Positions 17,601 through 26,300 of a stretch of 61,584 bases of DNA are shown piece after piece. The stretch covers positions 1-61,584 of the IMG/VR virus record IMGVR_UViG_3300025120_013662; one strand, written 5' to 3'. How positions within the stretch are numbered: the first letter of the stretch is position 1; every line of letters begins with the position of its first letter. Position numbers and translations under genes: made by a program. The notes under the pieces were generated by a model, which ran no database searches, was not told the origin of the DNA, and was given only the letters and a program-made list of their open reading frames with translations. Source of the DNA: a virus.

Positions 17601-18346
17601 TGAAGATACTTGTTATTGGGGAGAGTTGCAATGATATTTTTATCTATGGAGCTTGTGACAGATTAGCCCCTGCTGCTCCTGTGCCAGTTTTTCGAAAAGA
17701 GCCGCATCTAAATGATATGAAAATATCAACTGGTGGTATGGCAATGAATGTATATAATAACATATCATCCTTCGGTGACAATGTAGAAATTATTACTAAT
17801 AAAAATTGGGAAGATATTTCAAAAAAAAGATATGTTGACTATAGGACAAATTATATAGTTTTAAGAGTGGATACAGGTGACCACGCATATGGAAGTGTTG
17901 ATCTGGACTCAATTAACTTTGATGATTATGAAGCTGTAATAATATCAGACTATGATAAAGGATATCTTTCTGAAGAAGACATCGAAAAGATCTCTGAAAG
18001 CCACCCACTTACTTTCTTAGATACTAAAAAAATACTAGATGTTTGGGCAGAGAAAATTACATTCATTAAGATAAATAATTTCGAGTTTGATCGCACTAAA
18101 AATGTACTACCTCCTAATTTTGTTAATAAGATGGTGGTAACCCTAGGACCTGACGGTTGTCGGTATTTAGACAGGGTTTTCCCGGTGCCAAAAGTCGATA
18201 TAAGAGATACCTCTGGTGCTGGTGACACTTTCATTGCTGGGCTTGTTTCTTCGTACATAAAACACCGGTCTATTGAAAGAGCAATAGAGTTTGCTAATAC
18301 CTGCGCCACAAGTGTTGTCCAGAAAAAAGGAATTGGAATAGTATGA
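17600..18346 (+). CDS. PfkB-type sugar kinase, HldE kinase-domain-like
   Basis: 248 aa; ATG 17600 shares its A with the previous TAA. ILVIGESCNDIFIYG and RLAPAAPVPVF are the start of the HldE/RfaE domain I (heptose-7-phosphate kinase), followed by STGGMAMNVYNNISSFG for substrate binding. VTLGPDGCRYL and DTSGAGDTFIAG with catalytic base D209 are PfkB signature 2. Domain I of HldE is about 320 aa, so this form is short. It likely phosphorylates D-glycero-D-manno-heptose 7-phosphate (or a related sugar) at C1. The next gene encodes the partner nucleotidyltransferase domain. Confidence 0.83.
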   Translation: MKILVIGESCNDIFIYGACDRLAPAAPVPVFRKEPHLNDMKISTGGMAMNVYNNISSFGDNVEIITNKNWEDISKKRYVDYRTNYIVLRVDTGDHAYGSVDLDSINFDDYEAVIISDYDKGYLSEEDIEKISESHPLTFLDTKKILDVWAEKITFIKINNFEFDRTKNVLPPNFVNKMVVTLGPDGCRYLDRVFPVPKVDIRDTSGAGDTFIAGLVSSYIKHRSIERAIEFANTCATSVVQKKGIGIV

Positions 18347-18735
18347 AAAATATTTGGGTAAACGGATGTTTTGATATACTACACATAGGGCATTTAGAAA
18401 TGTTACAATTTGCTAGATCCCTTGGGGATAATCTTAGAGTAGGTATAGACTCAGATGATAAGGTTAAAATAGACAAAGGATTGAGTAGGCCTTTTAATAC
18501 ACAGCAGAATAGAAAATCTATGTTAGAGGGTTTTTCCTGTGTTGACGAAGTTGTTATTTTCAATACCCCAAAAGAACTAGAGGATATGGTTAAAGAATAT
18601 TCCCCTGAAGCAATGGTGGTAGGATCTGATTGGAGAGAAAAACCGGTTATCGGATCATCACACACTAATGAGGTTGTATATTTTGATCGCATAGGGGATC
18701 ATTCAACTACCGCTATCTTGGAGAGGCAAAAATGA
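18343..18735 (+). CDS. HldE C-terminal-like nucleotidyltransferase
   Basis: 130 aa, ATGA overlap with the kinase gene. VNGCFDILHIGHLEML contains the HxGH nucleotide-binding motif (residues 14-17) of the cytidylyltransferase-like superfamily, followed by VGIDSDDKV, RPFNTQQNRKSMLEG (RfaE domain II signature) and VGSDWREKPVIG. It would transfer AMP (or another NMP) to heptose 1-phosphate to give the activated sugar. In most Gram-negative bacteria the two domains are fused as HldE; in this phage they are two genes with a 4-nt overlap, as in bacteria with separate HldA and HldC. Confidence 0.85.
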   Translation: MKNIWVNGCFDILHIGHLEMLQFARSLGDNLRVGIDSDDKVKIDKGLSRPFNTQQNRKSMLEGFSCVDEVVIFNTPKELEDMVKEYSPEAMVVGSDWREKPVIGSSHTNEVVYFDRIGDHSTTAILERQK

Positions 18736-19055
18736 CGACATATATCTTCGACATTGATGGAACCATATGTAACTCAAGCGGCGGTGATTACTCTACTGCA
18801 ACTCCAAAAGAAAATAGAATTAAAAAAGTAAATCAACTGTACGGCGAGGGACATACAATTATCTTCCTGACGGCTAGAGGAATGGGGCGTTTTAATAATA
18901 ACTCATTACTAGCAAACGAAGAATTTTATGACTTAACTTTGGGACAACTAAATGACTGGGGAGTTAATTATCATAAATTGTTCCTTGGTAAACCTGCCGG
19001 GGATGCTTACATAGATGACAAAGGGATAAATGATTATGACTTCTTCAAAGATTAA
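18732..19055 (+). CDS. Small HAD-family hydrolase
   Basis: 107 aa, ATGA overlap at 18732. TYIFDIDGT gives HAD motif I (D7, D9), FLTARG is motif II-like, and YIDDKGIND near the end is motif IV. There is no cap domain. Such short HAD proteins occur in capsule and LPS clusters. Next to heptose kinase and nucleotidyltransferase genes, the obvious possible role is the phosphatase step (heptose 1,7-bisphosphate 7-phosphatase, GmhB), but GmhB is about 190 aa with zinc-binding Cys that are absent here. The substrate therefore remains open. Confidence 0.72.
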   Translation: MTTYIFDIDGTICNSSGGDYSTATPKENRIKKVNQLYGEGHTIIFLTARGMGRFNNNSLLANEEFYDLTLGQLNDWGVNYHKLFLGKPAGDAYIDDKGINDYDFFKD

Positions 19056-19392
19056 ACACGTACCCAAAGGGTGGGGCTATGAAAAATGGATTGTCAACAA
19101 AGAAGAATATTGTGGAAAACTTCTTTATTTTGAAAAAGGCAAAAGATGCTCTTGGCACTACCATAAAATAAAAGATGAAGTATTTTATTTACAATCTGGC
19201 AAAATGATTGTAAAATTCGGAGAGGACGAGGACATTAATAAAGCGGAAGAGTTAGAACTACTACCCGGAATGAACTTTCACGTCTCACGAGAATTAAAAC
19301 ATCAAATGATAGCAGTAGAAGATTCCGAATTATTTGAGTTTTCTACGGAACATTTTGACTCAGACAGCTATAGAATTAAAAAAGGAGATTAA
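19036..19392 (+). CDS. Cupin-domain protein, mannose-6-P isomerase type II-like fold
   Basis: 118 aa from ATG 19036; an ATG two codons earlier (19030) is equally possible, with AGGG at 19022 giving too short or normal spacing respectively. HVPKGWGYEKWIVN followed by CSWHYHKIKDEVFYLQSGKM provides the cupin metal ligands (H-x-H and Glu), and LPGMNFHVSRELKHQMIA provides the distal His. It resembles the C-terminal cupin of ManC/ManA type II, but lacks the nucleotidyltransferase domain. It could isomerise a sugar phosphate for the nearby heptose or GDP-mannose routes. It overlaps the HAD gene and ends the island. Confidence 0.7.
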   Translation: MTSSKIKHVPKGWGYEKWIVNKEEYCGKLLYFEKGKRCSWHYHKIKDEVFYLQSGKMIVKFGEDEDINKAEELELLPGMNFHVSRELKHQMIAVEDSELFEFSTEHFDSDSYRIKKGD

Positions 19393-19395
19393 AAA

Positions 19396-19578
19396 ATGAA
19401 ACTATCCAACCAAGCTATCGGCGCTCTTCTGATGACATTACAGAAGTGTTTAACAGAAGAAACAGATATTACAGAATTACTTTCAGAGTGGGATCTGGAT
19501 GTAAAGGATAATCAAGTTATTGTATTAAACCCCCCGGTTGTAAAAAAGACTGAACCTAATCTTTTTGAAGTGCCCTGA
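19396..19578 (+). CDS. Hypothetical phage protein, 60 aa
   Basis: ATG 19396 lies 3 nt after the cupin stop and has a strong AAAGGAG site in the end of that gene. The protein starts with a helical segment (LSNQAIGALLMTLQKCLTEE), then a short strand region with NQVIVLNPP. There is no motif I can assign. The stop overlaps the next ATG (TGATG), so it belongs to the small phage operon that leads to the late sigma factor rather than to the sugar island by content. Confidence 0.6.
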   Translation: MKLSNQAIGALLMTLQKCLTEETDITELLSEWDLDVKDNQVIVLNPPVVKKTEPNLFEVP

Positions 19579-19841
19579 TGCCTCGATATATTTACAAGTG
19601 CGAAGAGTGTGAGGTTGTTTTCGAAATATCACACGGGTTCAGACAGGATCCAACTCCTTGCCCTGAATGTAACAAAACAGAGTTTCTTAAAAAACAATTA
19701 ACGACTCCAATTTCACTTGTAAAGAAAAATTTCCAAACAAGCAAGAAGTCAATCGGAAGTGTTGTAAATGAAACAATAGAAGAAACCAAAGAAGATATCA
19801 AGAAAGAAAAAGAAGCTATGAAGAAAAGGATCAAGAAATGA
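19578..19841 (+). CDS. FmdB-type zinc-ribbon protein
   Basis: 87 aa. The N-terminal 35 residues match the FmdB zinc ribbon: RYIYKCEECEVVFE and CPECNK, giving two CxxC pairs (C8/C11 and C28/C31). The remainder is a charged Lys/Glu-rich helix likely to be a coiled coil. Such short proteins are common in T4-like phages and bacteria; a role in regulation is often stated but not proven. It overlaps both neighbours (TGATG and ATGA), so all three small genes are coupled. Confidence 0.75.
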   Translation: MPRYIYKCEECEVVFEISHGFRQDPTPCPECNKTEFLKKQLTTPISLVKKNFQTSKKSIGSVVNETIEETKEDIKKEKEAMKKRIKK

Positions 19842-20152
19842 TTTACACCATCTTAGCATTAAGTCTTTTACTAAATGTTTTTTCTTTTTGGTATATCAGA
19901 GAACTTTTAAAAAGATTTAGTTTTTTCTCGGACAACATAACAAATTTTCATAGTACAGTTGTAAATTATGAGAACCATTTAAAGAATATTTATGAGCTAG
20001 AGGTTTTCTATGGGGATGAAACTTTAGGTGGTTTACTAACCCATACCAAAGAATTAAAAAATGACATAGGATCATATAGGGAGGTTTTTTCATTAGAGGA
20101 TTTCCAAGACAGCAATTTATTAATTGAGGAAGAAGATAATGAAGAAATCTAA
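19838..20152 (+). CDS. Small membrane-anchored protein with helical tail
   Basis: 104 aa. Residues 2-20 (IYTILALSLLLNVFSFWYI) form one N-terminal transmembrane helix. The rest is polar and helical with an acidic end (LLIEEEDNEEI). It resembles small T4-like phage proteins of unknown role encoded near gene 55, but I do not recognise a family. It could anchor a helper to the inner membrane. The stop lies inside the sigma factor gene. Confidence 0.6.
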   Translation: MIYTILALSLLLNVFSFWYIRELLKRFSFFSDNITNFHSTVVNYENHLKNIYELEVFYGDETLGGLLTHTKELKNDIGSYREVFSLEDFQDSNLLIEEEDNEEI

Positions 20153-20837
20153 AAAGAAAAAGGGAACTTCAAACCATTATTTTACGTTAGATACAGAGAG
20201 GGCAATATTGGATTTTTGCAGTAGCGAAGATCACGCCACTAGAGAATCTCTTTATATAAAAGAAATACAGCCTGCATTTAATGAAATGGTTGATAAGATT
20301 GTTTATACATACAAGTATACAAACCTTGAAAATATAGACAGGCTCAAAGATGATTGTAAGATTTGGCTTACTACTATACTTGGGAAGTTTAACCCTGATA
20401 AGGGAACAAAGGCTTTTTCTTATTTTTCAGTCGTAACAAAGAATTGGTTTACACACAAGGCCAAAAAACAAAACCAGAAAAACAAAAGAGAAGTTAATTA
20501 TGATTCGATGATTCATGAAGTTGAAGTTGTTGACTCACTCAGAGAAGACGATTTCATTAAAAAAGCAGAAGATCAGCAATTTTGGGAAATTTTGTTAACT
20601 GAGGTTGAGTTATGGCAGCATCTGCATCTTAAGGATAATGAACAAAAAGTATTAGATGCTGTTCTGACTCTAATGAAAAACATAGAGCAAATAGAAATCT
20701 TCAACAAAAAAGCAGTTTATCTTTACATGCGTGAGATAACTGGACTAAATACAAAGCAGATAGTTAGCTGCTTAAACAAGATGAGAATAAGATATCGGAC
20801 ATTTAAGAAGAAATGGGATGCGGGAGAAATTAAATAG
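20139..20837 (+). CDS. 55: T4 gp55-like late-transcription sigma factor
   Basis: 232 aa from ATG 20139 with GAGG at 20126; a TTG at 20124 in frame is less likely. The Lys-rich N-terminus is followed by FNPDKGTKAFSYFSVVTKNWF, a sigma region 2-like segment that matches gp55 (Asn-Pro, then AFxYF, then the conserved N). The C-terminal part has helix-turn-helix-like TGLNTKQIVSCLNKMRIRYRTFKKKW. gp55 directs host RNA polymerase to late promoters of TATAAATA type with gp33 and the gp45 clamp. Its presence upstream of the virion block fits control of that block. Confidence 0.8.
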   Translation: MKKSKKKKGTSNHYFTLDTERAILDFCSSEDHATRESLYIKEIQPAFNEMVDKIVYTYKYTNLENIDRLKDDCKIWLTTILGKFNPDKGTKAFSYFSVVTKNWFTHKAKKQNQKNKREVNYDSMIHEVEVVDSLREDDFIKKAEDQQFWEILLTEVELWQHLHLKDNEQKVLDAVLTLMKNIEQIEIFNKKAVYLYMREITGLNTKQIVSCLNKMRIRYRTFKKKWDAGEIK

Positions 20838-20870
20838 GCGTCTAATTATTACACAAGCTAGGGGAGTAAT

Positions 20871-21167
20871 ATGAAGAAGAGCCTTAACGATTTAATAGAA
20901 CAAGCGTTAGAGAATATAAAGAACGACAGACAAGAAACAGAAATACTTTTGTCTGAGTTAAAAGAATATATGAATATATCTCGTGAGAGATACGCTGATT
21001 CGGGTCCGGTCGCCGCAAAATTTGTGGAAACATTACAAAGAAGTAATGAACAATTGGTAAAAATTGCTACCCTAGTACACAAAAAAGAAAGTGTCTCTGG
21101 GGAGGCTTCCTTATCTGATTCAGATAAAGATAATTTATTTGATATTATCAACGGTGGCGAAAAATGA
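20871..21167 (+). CDS. Hypothetical helical protein, 98 aa
   Basis: ATG 20871 has GGGGAG eight bases upstream. The sequence is mostly charged helix (MKKSLNDLIEQALENIKNDR), probably a coiled coil, with a short Gly-Asp-rich end (LFDIINGGEK). No known motif. It lies between the sigma factor and the tail hydrolase gene, whose ATG overlaps its stop, so it is probably a late gene, perhaps a tail or head assembly factor. Confidence 0.55.
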   Translation: MKKSLNDLIEQALENIKNDRQETEILLSELKEYMNISRERYADSGPVAAKFVETLQRSNEQLVKIATLVHKKESVSGEASLSDSDKDNLFDIINGGEK

Positions 21168-22390
21168 CAAAAAATCTTAACGCCTATAATCGAAGACTTG
21201 AAAAGCCGTGGTCTGCTGAAAATAGAAATTCATATATCGCTGAAGAGGCGGAACGTCATAGAGTAGATAGCTGGGAAGGTCGAGCCGGATCTCAATTTGC
21301 TATAGTAAAATCTGCGGAAACAACTGATATACTTAATACATTTACAGATACCAAAGCCCCTCCGGGTTCTTTTCAGTATTCAGTTCGAGCTTATATCCCC
21401 AAGGTAATGGGGTATTTTTCTGAACCAGTGGCAGGCTCACAAAAACAACTTATAGAAGCAACCTGTCCAGAATTTATAGGGCCTAGTGAAACAGCCCCCC
21501 AGCCCGGCGAGCAAGCTGAGGTTGCTTTCTTTGATCCAAAAAATACTTCACAGAAGTTTAATAACGGAAAATTTTTAAAAGTTGTAGCGGCGGGGGTGTT
21601 TGTGGACACTCGATCAAAAGTGGTACCTTGTGCTTTAATCCCTGCTGTAAAAGGTCCAACGGCAAGTCCTGTAGCTACACCAGTCCCTGAGATCAAAAAC
21701 CCCGCCAAAAAAACAGGCGGATCTGGAGGGACGGCACCCGGTATGATAGGTCTTGATGGAAACCCCATTCCGGAACAAGCTTCTACGCCGCCACAAACCG
21801 ACTCTAATAGAATTGCTCCTGTGCAATTGGGATATACAGTTTGTGACTCGAACTATAGCGTTTCGGAATTTACCACGGCTAATGAGCAAGTTGCTAGCGC
21901 AAGGAAAAGCATAGCCAGTAATAAAAAGTTTAAACCTCGTTTTCCATCAGCGCCATCATATCCATATGGTAGTAGATTTGGGCAAAGACCAAAAGCTACA
22001 GGAGAACCCGGAGTAGAAGGACATTCAGGTGTGGATATTAAATGCCCAACAGGAACACCAATTTTGTCAGTCCTTCCCGGAAAAGTTGTTGGGGTTAATA
22101 AGTCTAACGACGAGCAAAGAGGTGGATTATGGGTTAAAGTTGAACATCCTAAATTTGGCAATATATGCACCTTTTATGGGCACTTGAATAATGTTTTGGT
22201 AAGTAGAGGTGACACGGTAGATTATGGTACTCAGATAGGCATAAGCGGAAACACTGGAAGGTCAACTGGCCCGCACCTTCATTTTGAACTTAGAAGAAAC
22301 AAGACCGATAATAGAAGTAACAAGGATCCTGTAAAGTTCCTTGCCATGGACCTTGAGGTTGGTATTTCTTATGCGGACATCCCTTCATAA
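21164..22390 (+). CDS. Baseplate hub-type protein with M23 peptidase domain
   Basis: 408 aa, ATGA overlap. Residues 65-160 (from SFQYSVRAYIPK to VPCALIP) look like an OB-type virion hub domain as in gp5 of T4. A Pro/Gly/Thr-rich linker covers 165-215. The C-terminal M23 domain has H287-x3-D291 (HSGVD) and H371-x-H373 (HLHFE), the zinc ligands of LytM-type endopeptidases. T4 uses a lysozyme in this place; here a peptide cross-link endopeptidase would open the cell wall during injection. The gene lies just upstream of a spike-like gene and the gp25/gp6 region, which supports a baseplate role. Confidence 0.82.
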   Translation: MTKNLNAYNRRLEKPWSAENRNSYIAEEAERHRVDSWEGRAGSQFAIVKSAETTDILNTFTDTKAPPGSFQYSVRAYIPKVMGYFSEPVAGSQKQLIEATCPEFIGPSETAPQPGEQAEVAFFDPKNTSQKFNNGKFLKVVAAGVFVDTRSKVVPCALIPAVKGPTASPVATPVPEIKNPAKKTGGSGGTAPGMIGLDGNPIPEQASTPPQTDSNRIAPVQLGYTVCDSNYSVSEFTTANEQVASARKSIASNKKFKPRFPSAPSYPYGSRFGQRPKATGEPGVEGHSGVDIKCPTGTPILSVLPGKVVGVNKSNDEQRGGLWVKVEHPKFGNICTFYGHLNNVLVSRGDTVDYGTQIGISGNTGRSTGPHLHFELRRNKTDNRSNKDPVKFLAMDLEVGISYADIPS

Positions 22391-23292
22391 TGGCTAAAAT
22401 AAGATCCTTAATACTCGACGGATTAAGCGAAAACCCGAAGAGGCCAAGACATACAGGATTAACAGTTGATGTAAATCATACTGGTATATACGGCGACCCT
22501 CTTATTGAGGCAGTACCCACTTATAATAGATCAAGCTCAGAGAAAGTTCATTCTGGAAAAAATAATACGTTTATAGTTTTTGGACGAGACAGACCTAGAG
22601 ATTTAAGTAGTGGTAATGGTGGGCAGCCAATTAGCCACTGTGGATGTATAGATATCATTGCAGGAATGTCTGGGATATTAACCCGTGAAGCTAACTCTTC
22701 CGGAGAACAAGTAGTCACAGACAAGAGCCCGGAATTTGACGCAGCAAGAATATACATATCTCAAAGAGCAAAAGACATCGACTCTACAGAATATTTTGGT
22801 ATTGCGGAAGGTAAAGTCGGATTTTCTCCTCAAAGATCAGCTATAGCGATTAAGGCGGACGCTGTAAGAATCATCGGGAGAGAGGGTATAAAGATAGTAA
22901 CAGGAACTGATACCAGAAATTCCTTAGGTTTAAAAATAGATGATTTAATATTTGGCATTGATTTGATTGCCGGCAATAATGATCAGGATTTACAACCATT
23001 AGTTAAGGGAAAAAATTTACAAATAGCATTAATGCAGAATTTAGATTTAATTTCTGATATCAATGCCGTGATTACAAAATTGTGTGAAATAAAACTTCAA
23101 GAGACACTACCCATAGCCGCCGCAGCGGTTGCCTCTGGTGTCCCTTCTTCTGCTCCTGCAACTCTCGCTAACTTGACACTGTTAATTGGGGATTTGCAAG
23201 CAAATCAAAAAAACCTATGGTCCCACGGGAAAAACTTTTTATCTCCAATTGGAGATGGTTATATAAACAGTAAGTTTAATAACACTAACTAA
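22390..23292 (+). CDS. Spike-like baseplate protein
   Basis: 300 aa, ATG overlapping the previous TAA. Residues 120-180 hold alternating beta strands such as SAIAIKADAVRIIGREGIKI, a pattern I associate with phage spike beta-helix domains. Cys-His at SHCGCIDI near 80 may bind a metal. The C-terminal 60 residues are helical with Ala-rich segments. By gene order it would sit next to the M23 hub protein at the tail tip. The spike call rests on beta pattern and position only. Confidence 0.5.
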   Translation: MAKIRSLILDGLSENPKRPRHTGLTVDVNHTGIYGDPLIEAVPTYNRSSSEKVHSGKNNTFIVFGRDRPRDLSSGNGGQPISHCGCIDIIAGMSGILTREANSSGEQVVTDKSPEFDAARIYISQRAKDIDSTEYFGIAEGKVGFSPQRSAIAIKADAVRIIGREGIKIVTGTDTRNSLGLKIDDLIFGIDLIAGNNDQDLQPLVKGKNLQIALMQNLDLISDINAVITKLCEIKLQETLPIAAAAVASGVPSSAPATLANLTLLIGDLQANQKNLWSHGKNFLSPIGDGYINSKFNNTN

Positions 23293-23305
23293 AGTAATAT
23301 ATTAT

Positions 23306-26300
23306 ATGACAATAACACGAAGACAGAGAAATATCATTAACCCATTTGCTAATTCATTACTGGTGGCAAGTGGAATAGATTATTCTTATGAGGATCCAAG
23401 AAACTCTTGGGTTATACAGGGTATTCACGACATTTATTTAAATTTTGGTGAGTTGCCCGTTATCGGATCAACTCTTCTAGCGGGATCAGGTTTAGCGGAA
23501 GATACATTTTTGTCCCTACAGGACGCCAAAGCTTACTCTGCCCTTTATCCACAAAATGCTAAAACTGTCATCGATGGCGATCTTTTTTCTCTTGAGGAGT
23601 GTACACCACTAGAGTCAGAAGAACAATTAGCAGCCATAGCTCAGATACTGATAACGGATAATAGTTCTGTAGTTTATTCGACCTCTACAACAGAGGAAGC
23701 TCAACGCCCAGAAAATCAAGGGGCTATTTCAGAGATTAGCGGATCATCGACTCCAAGCGATCAACAAATTTTATTGCAATCTGCGGCACAGTTGCCTTCA
23801 ATAAACTATGACCAATCAATAGAAACATTATCTAAACTCAGAAAAACCTTCCAATATCCATCGAATACAGTTTTAGACGCACCTCTACAGACTGAGGTTA
23901 ACAGCATTAACTCATCTTTGTTGTTGCAGTCAGATGGGGTTGACCTGTATGACTGGCAAAATAATGCTTTAGCAGGAAACCAATCAGAAGTCAAGTATTA
24001 TAATTCCTTAGAACAAATGTATTATTTTGTGAAGAGGACAAATTCTATAGAACCTGAAGGATATGATAATTATACAGAGAATCAATCGACCATAGACAGA
24101 GTAGTTGAAGCTAAGAATTATGGACTAACAAAAATTTTGGGCATAGCTGGTAAGTTGTCTGATGAAAACTTGGCACAGATATTAGATCCGGGAGATGATA
24201 TTTCTTCTCCCTTGGAATTTAGGAGCTTCTTAAGTGTACGTCCGGGTTCTCGTTGGGTGTATGCTGTTAGGTTAGGGAAAGAGTTTGTAGATGAATTAGA
24301 AGGTGCGGGCGTCGATGCATCTCTTGCTGATGAACAATACTCTCCATATAAAAAATCTAAGATACTATTGTCCTTAGTTACAGGGGGTCCATTTAGATAT
24401 TCTTCTTTTACTATTTCATCAATTGAGTCAAAAATAGAAAAGCTTCTGTATATTCTCCGTCAATATAGATCGTTGATGCTTATAGAAAACATAACACCAG
24501 ATATGATTGGTGGGTTTAATATTTCCTCCGAAATACAGTCTTTACAAACATTGCAAGAAAGACTTCAAGCATTTTTCACCTACAATAATGTTGAGATAAC
24601 AAGTCCGGAAAATGATTATGTTGAGTTTGTTTTTTCGCCCAATATGACTTTATCTCATGTCTTTTATAATGGCTCTTTGCATACCCAAGCAATTGGCAAT
24701 ACAGTCTTCACAAAGCCTAAATCAGGAGGTGATGCACCGACACCAGTATCTTCGGAAGCTTATACAAATGTATTTAATGGTGTTTCACCTTATTTGTGGG
24801 GTTTTCTATATAAATCATTCGATATAGTAAATGAAACAAAAGATAAGATAATAGCAGATTGGCCAACTTGGTCTGATTTTCTTAACAGGTATACCATCCC
24901 AAGCGTTAACATAAATCCGTCAAAAATAAGTGAGGAAAGAAAAAAGAAATCGTTAAAGATCGCTCCCCCTCCAAATATATTCTCATTGATCGACAGGGTA
25001 GCCAAACCTACCTCAACTCAGGCAACAGAAATATTCAATAAAAGAGAGTTATATCAAAATATTGTAAGTGCTGGTGCTTCTTGTGGTACTGGACAGGCTC
25101 AAATATTTAATGATATTATAATGTTTGCTAATTTGGTGAACGGTAAGGCATCTTTAAAATCAATTATAAGAACTGCGGTGCTTAGGTATAAAGGCGAGAT
25201 ACTTCAAAGTAAGGTCGTCCAGAATAGATTAAAGAACGAAAACAATGAAAGTTATTCTGAGATTGTGGATGTTGGTATTAATCGAGGCATAAGATATTTA
25301 GATAATCCCAGTGCTACAGACCAAGCCTTACGGGATGCGGAGGAGTTTGTCAACAGAGAATTGGCTTGTATTGTAGATGTGATAGGTGAATTTATTGAGG
25401 ATAGCGTATTGAAGCCAAACGGCAATCCTCCGTTAATATCTAGAGCGTTGAGAAGTCCTGCTGCCAGACCAGCACTATCTTTCAAGTTTAGGAAGACACC
25501 CTCTAGAAATATGTGGAAAGCTTGGACTAGCTTGTTGGATAGGCTTTTGACACAATTCGTTAAACAATTGATGTATGGTATTTTAAGAGATACCCTGAAA
25601 GCATCATTGGGTTGTGGACCAGACCAGCCAAATAACCCCGCAGCAGGCTTGAAATCTGCTATAAAATCATTAGATTATGGGCAGGCTGATCTCAATCAAT
25701 ATACAGAAGGCATTGACCTTATAGAGCTTGCACAAAAATTTGGGCTGTCTAATAAAGATATCGAAGTAGTGAATGACAAAGAAACAATAACCATGTCACC
25801 GCCACGGATAGAACAACTAGAACAACTGCATAGCGATGTATCAAATATAACAACTCCTGATGAACTTAAACTTTTGCTAGAGGGGGATGCTACAGATGAG
25901 TTGTTATCATTAATAAACGAAATGATAAATTCTGGAGAGATTGACACTGAGGGGTTTGACGGAGACACAACGGCAGCAATCGAGAGATTCCAACAATACG
26001 GAGGATATTATACAGCTTGGACCGGTCTTAGTGTTGTAGCTGGGGCTGTTGCTGCTGCAACAATAACACCTCTGGAAAAAACACCACTCTTAATGGCCCA
26101 AAGACAAGAGTCCTTACTCCCCGGCGATGAAAGATACGCTGTTCTTGGATTTAGCAATTCTGTACTGAGAGAATATTTTCAAGCTCTTGGCGATGAGATA
26201 GGGCAAGCAAAATTGGACCTCTTGGATCGACCTGCTGAAGGTGACGAGTCAACTAGCGCAGAAGATGCTTATTGTGAAGACATATCACCTTTCAGGGTAG

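Noticed and set aside
17950-18692. Minus-strand open frames of 119 and 132 aa
   Set aside because: They lie opposite the heptose kinase and nucleotidyltransferase genes, have no ribosome sites or recognisable motifs, and are shadows of those genes.
21391-22170. Minus-strand open frames opposite the M23 hub gene
   Set aside because: Low-complexity Pro/Ser translations without motifs or start signals; explained by codon bias of the plus-strand gene.
26000-26080. Hydrophobic stretch in the 1813-aa virion protein as a membrane helix
   Set aside because: It is Ala/Gly-rich without the flanking charge pattern of a membrane segment; more like a buried or fusion-type helix in a structural protein.
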